DNA of 64,000 nt, taken from assembly GCF_003600685.1 (NCBI RefSeq), contig NZ_CP032084.1:5394001-5458000 (forward strand), written 5' to 3'. Of the stretch, positions 35,903 through 44,135 are shown piece by piece. Made by a program: the position numbers and the translations under genes. This stretch comes from Achromobacter sp. B7. Its GTDB lineage: Bacteria > Pseudomonadota > Gammaproteobacteria > Burkholderiales > Burkholderiaceae_B. The stretch's first letter is position 1, and each line of letters opens with the position of its first letter. The notes under the pieces were generated by a model that did no database searches, was not told the origin of the DNA, and was given only the letters and a program-made list of their open reading frames with translations.

Positions 35903-35949
35903 CGCACATCCAAATTATTAAACCTATCCAAGACTGGCTAGGTCCCGAA
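35903..35949. repeat. 47-bp direct repeat of the DUF6708 gene interior (copy of 36682-36728)
   Basis: The 47 bases here match 36682-36728 with only a few differences. Together with 35952 to about 36095, which matches 36865 to about 37008, they show that the region is a partially deleted duplicate of the effector-end/partner-start junction. Confidence 0.85.
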
Positions 35950-36063
35950 GTGATAGTTCGGGGCGCATTCGCGCAGCGCCGGAGCCACTTCCGGCGGCTC
36001 GTTCGGACCCGGAAGATCACGCTTCCAACCGGCGCAGGGAGGATTGAGCATCGATCTGGGCAT
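35938..36063 (-). pseudogene. Truncated second copy of the DUF6708 partner gene
   Basis: A 41-codon frame begins with MPRSMLNPPCAGWKRDLPGP and runs almost identically to the N-terminus of the intact DUF6708 gene at 36140-36976 up to CAPNY. It then jumps to HFGT and a stop. The DNA shows why: a segment matching intact positions about 36729-36864 is missing, and homology resumes at 35903-35949 (matching 36682-36728) before ending. ATG and stop of the preceding relic overlap as TAATG, the same coupling as in the intact pair. Confidence 0.8.
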
Positions 36064-36140
36064 TACGCTTCCTCCGTCACGCTGATGCGGGCATAGCCGG
36101 TAAGGTCATCCACGTCAGGCGCAATCGTGATTGATCTCAT
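36063..36140 (-). pseudogene. Orphan C-terminal tip of a second VasX-like effector
   Basis: A 25-codon frame (MRSITIAPDVDDLTGYARIS, then VTEEA and stop) aligns with the last residues of the intact effector, which ends DKDDVAGYASLSVTEDAS. It follows the stop of the intact DUF6708 gene with a TGATG overlap and precedes the truncated DUF6708 copy. It is a remnant of a former effector gene rather than a functional peptide. Confidence 0.72.
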
Positions 36141-36976
36141 CACCGCCCTTCTCCCCTGCCCTCCAACCCACGCGAATATTCGCTAGATCGCGACTCCCAA
36201 TCCATCGCCTCCGGCCACTCCACCCGAGGCGCCCACCGCAACGCCAGGTTGTACGCCGGCACGTCGTTCGCATCACGCGGTTCGATGTCGCACAGCGGCA
36301 AGGCTTGCGGGCCTTGCTGCATATAGGTGCAGACGTAGGCCCAGAGGTTGTCCAGGTCGTGGTTGTAGGTGCTGAGGTGGAAGCGTTCGATGACGTCGTT
36401 GGTACCGGGTTTGACGATGGCGAGGGACACGCCCCACTTGATCATCAAGCCCCCGCCGGAGGTGACGCCCCATTGCTCCCAGAGTTCGGCGCGCACGTCG
36501 TCCCAGGGGTAGCTGGCGGTGGTGACGTACCAGCGGGTGAACGGGTTCCACCAGACCATGTGGAAGCCGTAGACGTAGATGCGGCGGCGGGCGCGGTTGA
36601 AGCGGATGGGGAGGTCGCGTGGGGGCAGAACATCAGCCTTCACAAAGAGAAAGACCGAATACCATCCGATCAAAAAAGTCGCGCACATCCAAATTATTAA
36701 ACCTGTCCATGACTGGCTAGGTCCCGAATTGATTGCGTGTCCTATTGCATCAGATATACGGAAAACGAGACCAAACAGCAGGGGGCACAAGAAAACCGGT
36801 GTCAGCACGAGCAGGCCTCTCACCGCCGAAGATCGTCGAGAAAGTTCCAGATACGTGTCGTCCAGATAGTTCGGGGCGCATTCGCGCAGCGTCGGAGCCA
36901 CTTCCGGCGGCTCGTTCGGACCCGGAAGATCACGCTTCCAACCGGCGCATGGCGGATTGAGCTGGGGCTTGATCAT
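36140..36976 (-). CDS. DUF6708-like membrane protein, candidate immunity protein
   Basis: The 278-residue protein has two membrane helices at about residues 53-75 (SAVRGLLVLTPVFLCPLLFG) and 90-112 (WTGLIIWMCATFLIGWYSVF). A cytoplasmic domain follows with PIRFNRARRRIYVYGFHMVWWNPFTRW, typical of the DUF6708 proteins found next to T6SS effectors. The ATG overlaps the effector stop, as expected for a tightly coupled partner. A membrane-located partner fits an effector that acts on the inner membrane. The immunity function is inferred from position and topology. Confidence 0.75.
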   Translation of the reverse strand: MIKPQLNPPCAGWKRDLPGPNEPPEVAPTLRECAPNYLDDTYLELSRRSSAVRGLLVLTPVFLCPLLFGLVFRISDAIGHAINSGPSQSWTGLIIWMCATFLIGWYSVFLFVKADVLPPRDLPIRFNRARRRIYVYGFHMVWWNPFTRWYVTTASYPWDDVRAELWEQWGVTSGGGLMIKWGVSLAIVKPGTNDVIERFHLSTYNHDLDNLWAYVCTYMQQGPQALPLCDIEPRDANDVPAYNLALRWAPRVEWPEAMDWESRSSEYSRGLEGRGEGR

Positions 36977-39900
36977 GACGCGTCCTCCGTCACGCTAAGA
37001 CTCGCGTAGCCGGCCACATCGTCCTTGTCCGGCCAGTAGCGGATCTCGATTACTGCAGACTTGATGGAATGCAGCGGCTCAAGCCAGTATCTGCAACTTA
37101 AGACTGGGCTCTCTCCGTGCGGCATGCGTTGATCGTTTGGCTTCAAGTCTCGAACTTCGTCCAGGATGGGCGCGCGAAGCGGGCTGTTGTGAGAGCAAGC
37201 AGCGAGTACCGCGGATGTGATTGCAGGCGTCCGCCTCCCCTTCGCCAACCCAAACCGATCAATGGATAGCGTGAACTCGTAACGCGATCGAAGGGGGTCG
37301 AAGCCGGGAAGAACAATTCGATAGCGCAACTCGGTTCCTGTCTCAATTCCTCCTGTTTCCTTGATCAAAAGGATATCCATCGTTATTAACAGATCAGGTT
37401 CGATAGGACGCTTGGCCGAGTCAAAACCGAGTTCTGCCTCCATGCCGATTACTGCCGCATTCAATGCGGAGACGGCAGCATCCATTTGATCGGGACTATC
37501 CCAGCGTTGTTTAGAAACACCCTGCCCAAAATAGGATCGCCGCGCCCATAACTCCAGGCTGGAAGACTCCTTGGACTTTGCAACATTCAACGTGCCGAAT
37601 GCCAGCAGCATCAATCCTATCCCTACACCTAGCGGGCCTAGCAGCGCTCCTGACGTCGCCGCCCCATATGCGGAGAATGCGGCCCCCAACCATGACAAAG
37701 CTCCGCTAGTGAAGTAGAAGCCCGCCGCCTGATGGTCGCCCAATCTCTCCGTCCGCCCCATTGCTTCAAAACTCCCCACCCCATCCGCCACCCCGCCCAA
37801 CGCCGCGATTACCCCTCCCGCCTTGATCCGCGTCTTCCCCATCCCAATCGCCTTTACCACCGCCCCGCCCTCCGCCGCCACTCGTCGCATGAACGGCTGC
37901 ACACTTTCCGCGCCAATTCTCAGCGTCAACCCACCCGCCTCCACACCCGCCCCCAGCAGCCCCACCCCTGCCCCATACAACGCGGCCATCGCTTCCGGAT
38001 GCCTTGCACCGACAGTCTCCCGCGCCGCCTCCAGGCTGGTACGCACGCTGTCATGCAGAAAATACAAACTGACCAGTGACAGCGCGCCATAACCCGACCC
38101 GACAGACAATCGCTTCAGACTCGTCAGCCCATTCTTCGCGAACTCCTGCGCGTGGGCCGCGCTTAACTCCAAACCCTTTAGCATTTGCGCCGCCGGGGCT
38201 TCCAGGTTCTTCATGCCGACCGAGATCTTTCGCATCGCGCCATGCGACGCCTTGCGCGCCGCATCTTCCGCTTGACGGACCACACCTTCCACCTGGCGCG
38301 CCACATTTTCTACTTGATCGCCGGCTACTTTCTCAAAGGCGTTGATTCGCTTCCGGATCTCTTCCGCGCTGCCTTCCATCCACAGCGTCACGTCAATCAG
38401 CGTATTGCGCACCGCCGGGTCCGGGATGCTGATCAAGCCGGCGAACACAAACGCGCGCACGCGCCGGCTGGCGTCTTGTTGCAGGGGCTCGCCGACGCGT
38501 TGCAGCTCTTCGGCGCAGATGGACAGCAGTTCCCCCACCGTGAGTTGAATCACCACCTGCGCCATCTGCGCCTTGCGGTACAGCCACGCACCGCCCACGT
38601 GAACCGCATCGACGGCGGCTTTGGAACCGGCGCTCAAATGTTGATTCAGGCGCTTGCTGGCGCCGTGCATGGCGGTCAGCAGTTGGTCGGCGGCGTCTGC
38701 CGCGCGGCCTTCTCGCCATGCACCGATTTCTTTGCTGCTGATGATGCTCTTGACGGCGTCGAAGTATTTTTTTCCGGCGTCGTTGGCAACCGCCCCGGCG
38801 CCGAACAGAGGGATAAAGGTGGTTTGCAAAAAGGATTGATGGCCGTTCAAGGCCAGGTAGGCGGCGCTGTCGGGATCGCTTAGCAACGACTGCCACGCGG
38901 TGCTGGTAGGCCCCAGCGTTTCAGGCTCCGCCGACGCGGCATCAGGCGCAGGCATCGCATCGGTGATCCCGCCGTCCAAACACGCACCAACCGTAATCAA
39001 GCGCAGCAGACGCGACCGTTCATCGGTATCGGAATAGTCCATTGCCACGATGCGCTTCCACGCCGCGCTACCCACTACCTGCGCCCAATCCTTGCCATAC
39101 GCATCGATATCTTTTTCAAACCGCTTGATGTCGCGGTCATACCGCGACTGAAAGCTCGCCCGGCCATGGCGGCGCGGTTCGGCGGGGGGATTGGTTTCCC
39201 AGTAGAGTTCTTTCAATCGTTCAACGCGATCGGTGATCTTGGCCTGCACCCGCTCTTGCCGTTCACGCGCGGGGTCCCAGAACACGGGTGGCGTGCCGGA
39301 CTCGCTGGGCATGATGTCGAGCAAGGGTGTCGGGCTATCCATCGTCTCGGCGTCGGCCTGCACGGCGTACATCTGTTGAATCGCCAGCAGGCATTGCGAG
39401 GTCAGGTAGGCATAGCGGCGAGTCGGCTCTTCGGACCACAAGCGCTTCTGCGTATAGGCGGCCAGGCGGACGTTGTTGAGTTCTTCGGCCATGCCGATCG
39501 GGTCGGGCAGAATCAGCCCGGTCACGCCTTGCGGCAAGCGGTGCTGCCGTTCCATCAGCGTCAGGTAGTTACGCATGCCCGTGGCTTGCGTCACGCGCGA
39601 TGACCAGCCGTGAACACTGCCGAAGTCGTCGACACCGCTGACATACTCCGCCACGTGTTTGTTCAACGGATGCGCATGTTCCAGCGCCAGCGCGGTGCTA
39701 CCCGCCGTGGGATCGTCCCGCAACTTGGGCAGATCCACGATGACAAACCGTAGCGGGTAATTGGCATTCAAACCGTCGCCTGACTTGTACGCATCCAGCA
39801 CCGCCGTCGGCCAAGGGTCTTGCGAATACGCGATCCAGGCGAGCTTGTACTTGTCAATGTCGATACCGATGAACGACGCGGGCAAGTCGTGGGCGGCCTG

Positions 39901-40230
39901 AACGCAGCGCTCGGCCAGCGGAGCAGGCTCGTCGCGCGCCATCTCGTAGGGATTGAAATGCCGCATATGGCCCGCATCGGTCACTTGATAGGCATGCCAT
40001 ACCCTGCGGTCCAGCAGCACATACACATAGCCCTTGCGCATGATGCGCAGCGATTCTTGCAGACCAGGATGCGACAGCGCACCGCGCGCATGTAAGAACG
40101 GGCTCTTGGCCACCACCGCCGGGCGCAGCAGCAGAATCGGCACGCCGTTGCGGTCGCAGGCGTTGCAACTGCCGGATGGCAGCGGCAAAGTTTCTTCGAC
40201 GATGTCGATAAGCGATTGGCTGAGCGTCAT
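36973..40230 (-). CDS. VasX-like type VI secretion effector (BTH_I2691-type)
   Basis: The protein has 1085 residues from the ATG at 40230 (a TTG 13 codons upstream is less likely). The N-terminal 200 residues match the VasX N-terminal region: CNACDRNGVPILLLRPAVV, then MRKGYVYVLLDRRVWHAYQV. A long helical middle follows, including an amphipathic stretch around residues 640-700. A hydrophobic section at about 745-895 has several glycine-rich helices (ALYGAGVGLLGAGVEAGG, SGALLGPLGVGIGLMLLAFG), reminiscent of pore-forming toxins. The C-terminal 170 residues are beta-rich and encoded by DNA of lower GC. A membrane-permeabilising effector is the best guess. No vgrG, PAAR or adaptor gene is adjacent. 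Confidence 0.82.
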   Translation of the reverse strand: MTLSQSLIDIVEETLPLPSGSCNACDRNGVPILLLRPAVVAKSPFLHARGALSHPGLQESLRIMRKGYVYVLLDRRVWHAYQVTDAGHMRHFNPYEMARDEPAPLAERCVQAAHDLPASFIGIDIDKYKLAWIAYSQDPWPTAVLDAYKSGDGLNANYPLRFVIVDLPKLRDDPTAGSTALALEHAHPLNKHVAEYVSGVDDFGSVHGWSSRVTQATGMRNYLTLMERQHRLPQGVTGLILPDPIGMAEELNNVRLAAYTQKRLWSEEPTRRYAYLTSQCLLAIQQMYAVQADAETMDSPTPLLDIMPSESGTPPVFWDPARERQERVQAKITDRVERLKELYWETNPPAEPRRHGRASFQSRYDRDIKRFEKDIDAYGKDWAQVVGSAAWKRIVAMDYSDTDERSRLLRLITVGACLDGGITDAMPAPDAASAEPETLGPTSTAWQSLLSDPDSAAYLALNGHQSFLQTTFIPLFGAGAVANDAGKKYFDAVKSIISSKEIGAWREGRAADAADQLLTAMHGASKRLNQHLSAGSKAAVDAVHVGGAWLYRKAQMAQVVIQLTVGELLSICAEELQRVGEPLQQDASRRVRAFVFAGLISIPDPAVRNTLIDVTLWMEGSAEEIRKRINAFEKVAGDQVENVARQVEGVVRQAEDAARKASHGAMRKISVGMKNLEAPAAQMLKGLELSAAHAQEFAKNGLTSLKRLSVGSGYGALSLVSLYFLHDSVRTSLEAARETVGARHPEAMAALYGAGVGLLGAGVEAGGLTLRIGAESVQPFMRRVAAEGGAVVKAIGMGKTRIKAGGVIAALGGVADGVGSFEAMGRTERLGDHQAAGFYFTSGALSWLGAAFSAYGAATSGALLGPLGVGIGLMLLAFGTLNVAKSKESSSLELWARRSYFGQGVSKQRWDSPDQMDAAVSALNAAVIGMEAELGFDSAKRPIEPDLLITMDILLIKETGGIETGTELRYRIVLPGFDPLRSRYEFTLSIDRFGLAKGRRTPAITSAVLAACSHNSPLRAPILDEVRDLKPNDQRMPHGESPVLSCRYWLEPLHSIKSAVIEIRYWPDKDDVAGYASLSVTEDAS

Positions 40231-40699
40231 GCGAACACTCGAAGGCCAAGGCTCTTGCTGGCAATGCAAAACGTTGCGGGGGTAGGCATGACGGGCTCCG
40301 TCGTCGTGTCGGCCATGGCGGCCGGGGGGCTTCCGAAGGAAGCGCTAGCCGGACTCATGCAACATCCATGCCGAGCGTCACGTCTTGTCAATAAGCTCCA
40401 TGAAATCAACGGCTTGCCATGCGGCTAAGACACTTACGACGGAGCTCTCTGATCGGAATCCCTGCGAAACCGCCGTTTTCCCCCAGAAAACGGGCCAGTT
40501 CTGACCCGATAAAAAAATATCGCTATTGAATCAATGGCTTGTAGTGGGTCAAAATTGGCCCGATCGGGTCAAATCTGGCCCACGCTGTGAAGAATGACCG
40601 CACGCCCCTCTTCCCTAAGGATGCGAACCATGGCGCTCGATCTGTCATCGCACTATGTTTTTCTGAATAAAAAATGCAGTCTGACACCTTAAAAAAACC
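40231..40699. other. Gene-free region upstream of the effector, with a triple 16-bp motif
   Basis: About 470 bases between the effector start and the terminator of the next operon hold no convincing gene; short open frames here lack ribosome sites and family character. The left part (40231-40440) would contain the effector promoter. The right part turns AT-rich (A-runs at 40510-40516 and 40691-40697) and contains the repeated motif described separately. Confidence 0.5.
40492..40581. repeat. Three copies of GGGTCARAWYTGGCCC, possible insertion-element end remnant
   Basis: Copies lie at 40492-40507 (minus orientation), 40546-40561 and 40566-40581 (plus orientation, a 20-bp period). Each is itself an imperfect dyad, GGGTCA-N4-TGGCCC. 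Inverted clusters of such short repeats resemble the multiple terminal repeats of IS21-family elements, but no transposase gene is present. Regulatory protein sites are the alternative. Confidence 0.55.
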
Positions 40700-40731
40700 A
40701 AAAAAAAAACCCCGACGATTTCTCGCCGGGG
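40700..40731 (-). terminator. Rho-independent terminator of the transporter-dehydrogenase operon
   Basis: Read on the minus strand, CCCCGGCGA pairs with TCGTCGGGG (one G-T wobble) over a GAAA loop and is followed by nine or ten T residues. It lies about 30 bases after the stop of the binding-protein gene at 40760, the last gene of the operon. Confidence 0.92.
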
Positions 40732-40759
40732 GAGTCCCTGCACACACAACACAGCTTGC

Positions 40760-42064
40760 TCAGTTCGAATACACCTTGATCTGGTCGCTTTTCAAGACAT
40801 CCGGGGTCAGGTTCTTTTCAATCCAGCCCATCGACGTGTCTTCCACCCCCGGCGTCACCAGTTCCGCCGGCACGATCGTAATGTCGGCCAGCACCTTGAA
40901 CGGATACTTGTCGCTCTTCTTGGTCACGCCGAACAATTGCGCTTCCAGGCCCTGGCCGTCAGCACGGTGCATTTTGACTTCGCGGCCGTAGCCCTTGAAG
41001 GACACGTCGTGCATGGCGGCGGCCACTTGTTCCGGGGTGGGCCAGGCGCCGTTGTTGTCCTTGATGGCTTTCTCGTAGCCTGCTTTCAGGCCCTGGATGG
41101 CTTGCACCATGTGGTAGACCGAGTAGATCGGGTACGCGCCGGTCTTGTCGTGGAATTTCTTCACGAAAGCCTGGTGCTGCGGGTCGTCCTTGGTTTCCGG
41201 GTGCAGGAAGTAGTGATCGCCGCGTGCGCCGACGTAGACGCCTTCGGGCAAGGCGTTGCCCAGGCGTTCCAGCGAGCTTTCTGCCAGCGACAGCACGAAG
41301 GTAGAGTTCTTGAACAGGTTGCGCTGCGAGGCCTGGCGCACGAAGTTGTCCAGGTCGCCGCCCCATGACGTGGACACGATGACGTCGGGTCGCAGTGCTT
41401 GCAGGCGGCTGATTTCCGTGGAGAAGTCGGCGGCGCCGAACTTGGGGAACATCTCGGCCACGACCTTTACGTCGGGCTTGAACTTCTTCAGCGCGGCCAG
41501 GAAAATGTCGCGCGAATCGCGGCCCCAGGCGTAGTCCTGGTTGACGATGGCGATCGTCTTGAAGTCGGGCTTGACCTTCATCAGGTACAGCACCTGCGCG
41601 ACCATCTCGGTGGTGGCGTTGGCTTGCGTGCGCACCACGTACTTGTACTTCTTGCCTTCCAGCGCCTTTTCCGTGCCGCAGTCCCACAGCACGTTCAGCA
41701 CCTTCAGGTCTTCGGCTACGGGGGCCACGATGTTGCAGTGGCCGCTTGAAATAGCCGACAGCATCACGCGCGTGCCGCCTTCGGCCAGGCGGCGGTATTC
41801 GGACAACAGTTTTTCGCCGCCGCCGCCTTCGTCGATGTAGCTGGGCACAAGCTTGACGCCGTCGATGCCGCCTGCCGCGTTGATGTCCTGAATCAGGATT
41901 TCAGCGGCGTCGCGCGCCGGCACGCCGAACACCGATGCCGAGCCCGACAGAAAGGTCGAGATGCCGATGTTCAGTTCTTTGGGCTTGTCGGCGGCGCCGG
42001 CCAGCGCCGCGAAGCCGGACAGCAGGGTGGCGCCTAACAGCGCGGCCAGTCTTGAGGTTTTCAT
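40760..42064 (-). CDS. Periplasmic substrate-binding protein of a Liv-type ABC transporter
   Basis: The 434-residue protein has a signal peptide (LAALLGATLLSGFAALAGA) and the type I periplasmic-binding fold of amino-acid/amide receptors: LNIGISTFLSGSASVFGVPARDAAEILIQDINAAGGIDG near the N-terminus, IAIVNQDYAWGRDSRDIF near residue 170. It is longer than typical LivK proteins. It is the last gene of the eight-gene operon, after three dehydrogenase genes, so its ligand is more likely a substrate of those enzymes than an amino acid. Confidence 0.88.
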   Translation of the reverse strand: MKTSRLAALLGATLLSGFAALAGAADKPKELNIGISTFLSGSASVFGVPARDAAEILIQDINAAGGIDGVKLVPSYIDEGGGGEKLLSEYRRLAEGGTRVMLSAISSGHCNIVAPVAEDLKVLNVLWDCGTEKALEGKKYKYVVRTQANATTEMVAQVLYLMKVKPDFKTIAIVNQDYAWGRDSRDIFLAALKKFKPDVKVVAEMFPKFGAADFSTEISRLQALRPDVIVSTSWGGDLDNFVRQASQRNLFKNSTFVLSLAESSLERLGNALPEGVYVGARGDHYFLHPETKDDPQHQAFVKKFHDKTGAYPIYSVYHMVQAIQGLKAGYEKAIKDNNGAWPTPEQVAAAMHDVSFKGYGREVKMHRADGQGLEAQLFGVTKKSDKYPFKVLADITIVPAELVTPGVEDTSMGWIEKNLTPDVLKSDQIKVYSN

Positions 42065-42100
42065 GGTTGTCTCTCCAGTGTTGTAGTCGGGTCTATGCCC

Positions 42101-43225
42101 TTAGAAAACGATGGCGTCGCGCAGGCTGCCGCCGGTGGCGAGGTGATCGAACCCCTCGTTGATCTGGTCCAGCGAAAATGATTTGCCCATCATCCTGTCC
42201 ACCGGCAGGCGGCCCGCCTTGTACAGGTCTATATAGCGGCCGATGTCGATGGCGGGTACGCCGGAACCCAGGTAGCTGCCCCGTATGTCGCGCTCTTCGC
42301 CGACCATCTGCGAGAGCGATAGCGGGAAGCTGAACTTGGGGTTGGGCAGGCCCGAGGTAACGGTCGCGCCGCCGCGCCGGGTCAGCTTGTAGGCGGTTTC
42401 AAAGGCGGGCACGGCGCCCGCCATGTCAAAGCCGTAATCCACGCGGCCGCCGGCCAGATCGAACAAGTCATCGTCCGTCTTGACCTGCTTGGGGTTGACG
42501 ACGTGGGTGGCGCCCAGCTCCTTGGCCAGCGCCAGTTTTTCGTCGCTAAGGTCAATGGCGACCACGCGGCGCGCACCTGCCGCAACCGCCGCCAGCAAGG
42601 CTGACAGGCCCACGCCGCCCAGCCCGACGATGGCGGCGGTGTCGCCTGCCTTGATGCGTGCGCGGTTCAGCACCGCGCCCGCGCCCGTCAACACGGCGCA
42701 GCCGAACAGCGCGGCTTCGCGATGGCTGAGTTCAACGTTGACCTTCACGCAGGACCGGCGCGACACCACGGCGTATTGCGCGAAGCAGGACACGCCGGTG
42801 TGGTGGTTCAGGTATTCGTCGCCGATGTGCAGGCGGCGGTCGCCACCCAGCAAGGTGCCTTGCGTGTTGGCGGCCGCGCCGGGTTCGCACAGTGCGGGGC
42901 GGCCTTCCATGCAGGGATTGCAGCAGCCGCAGCTGGGCACGAACACCATGGCCACGTGGTCGCCGGGTTTCAGGTCGGTGACGCCGGGGCCGGTTTCGAC
43001 CACTTCGCCGGACGACTCGTGCCCCAACACGATCGGCACGCCGCGCGGGCGGTCGCCGTTGATGACCGACAGGTCGGAATGGCACAGCCCGGCCGCCTTG
43101 ATGCGCACCAGCACCTCGCCCGTGCCGGGCGGGTCCAGGTCGACCTCGGTGATGGTCAGGGGCCGGGTCTGGGCATAAGGGCCGGGCACCCCTACGTTAC
43201 GCAACAACGCCGCTTTGATTTTCAT
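42101..43225 (-). CDS. Zinc-dependent alcohol dehydrogenase
   Basis: This 374-residue medium-chain dehydrogenase has the catalytic zinc ligands in GLCHSDLSV and GHESSGEVVE. A structural zinc site lies in CGCCNPCMEGRPALC, and the Rossmann motif is VGLGGVGLSALLA. The structural-zinc loop with the GRPALC pattern is typical of the class III/aryl-alcohol branch. The ATG at 43225 gives the family N-terminus MKIKAALLRN. It would oxidise a primary alcohol to the aldehyde used by the operon's aldehyde dehydrogenase. Confidence 0.9.
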   Translation of the reverse strand: MKIKAALLRNVGVPGPYAQTRPLTITEVDLDPPGTGEVLVRIKAAGLCHSDLSVINGDRPRGVPIVLGHESSGEVVETGPGVTDLKPGDHVAMVFVPSCGCCNPCMEGRPALCEPGAAANTQGTLLGGDRRLHIGDEYLNHHTGVSCFAQYAVVSRRSCVKVNVELSHREAALFGCAVLTGAGAVLNRARIKAGDTAAIVGLGGVGLSALLAAVAAGARRVVAIDLSDEKLALAKELGATHVVNPKQVKTDDDLFDLAGGRVDYGFDMAGAVPAFETAYKLTRRGGATVTSGLPNPKFSFPLSLSQMVGEERDIRGSYLGSGVPAIDIGRYIDLYKAGRLPVDRMMGKSFSLDQINEGFDHLATGGSLRDAIVF

Positions 43226-43357
43226 GCGCTGACATCCAAGTAGAAGCAATACGGGCTAGAAGCGATGCGGGCTAGAAGCGATGCGGACCGAAAGCAATAC
43301 GGACCAGTAGCAATGCCGACCGGCAACCGGCCGGCAGGCACCGCCCCGATCACAGCT

Positions 43358-44110
43358 TTACACCGTGCGTCCGCCGTCCACCGGGAACTCCACGCCGGTG
43401 ATGAATTCCGCCGCGTCGCTGGCCAGGAACAAGGCCGCCGCCGCCACGTCCGACGGCTGGCAGAAGCGGCCAAGCGGAATGGTGGACACGAACTTGGCGC
43501 GGTTCTCGGGCGTGTCGGGCAGACCCATGAACAGTTCGAACATGCCGGTGATGCCCATCACCGGGCAGATGGCGTTGACGCGGATGCCGTCGGGGCCCAG
43601 CTCCACGGCCATCGATTTGGACAGCACGTTGACGGCGCCCTTGGACGCGTTGTACCAACTGAGGCCGGGGCGCGGGCGGATGCCGGCGGTGGACCCGACG
43701 TTCAGGATCACGCCGCGCTTTTGCTTGCGCATCACGGGCACCACGGCCTGCGCCATGTGGTAGATGGACTTCACGTTGATCTCGAACATGCGGTCGAACA
43801 TGGCCTCGTCCACGTCCAGCATGGGCTGGTTCTTGTGGGTGATGGCGGCGTTGTTGACCACGATGTCGACGGAACCGAATTTTTCTTGGCAGACGCGCAC
43901 GACGTTGTCGATGTCGGCGCGGCTGGACACGTCGGCCTTGACCGCCAGCGCGGCGGCGCCCACTTCGGCGGCCACGCGGTCGGCGGCTTCCTTGTTGATG
44001 TCGGCGATGACGACTTTGGCGCCCTCTTTCGCATACAGCTTGACGATGCCTTCGCCGAAACCGCTGCCACCGCCCGTGACGATGGCGACCTTACCCTGCA
44101 ACTGACTCAT
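43358..44110 (-). CDS. Short-chain dehydrogenase/reductase
   Basis: The 250-residue SDR has the cofactor motif GGGSGFGEGIVKLYA (TGxxxGxG class), NNAAI, and the catalytic Ser and YxxxK in GSTAGIRPRPGLSWYNASK. A C-terminal FITGVEFPVDGGRTV is the usual family end. The acidic residue after beta-2 (VVIADINKE) suggests NAD preference. It probably oxidises a secondary alcohol in the same pathway. Confidence 0.92.
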   Translation of the reverse strand: MSQLQGKVAIVTGGGSGFGEGIVKLYAKEGAKVVIADINKEAADRVAAEVGAAALAVKADVSSRADIDNVVRVCQEKFGSVDIVVNNAAITHKNQPMLDVDEAMFDRMFEINVKSIYHMAQAVVPVMRKQKRGVILNVGSTAGIRPRPGLSWYNASKGAVNVLSKSMAVELGPDGIRVNAICPVMGITGMFELFMGLPDTPENRAKFVSTIPLGRFCQPSDVAAAALFLASDAAEFITGVEFPVDGGRTV

Positions 44111-44135
44111 GACTTGACTCCGATATGCGTGGCGA

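Noticed and set aside
36063..36140. 25-codon frame as a functional small protein
   Set aside because: Its sequence matches the tail of the neighbouring effector, so it is better explained as a gene remnant.
40216..40428. 70-codon plus-strand open frame upstream of the effector gene
   Set aside because: It starts inside the effector gene on the other strand, lacks a ribosome binding site and has no recognisable features.
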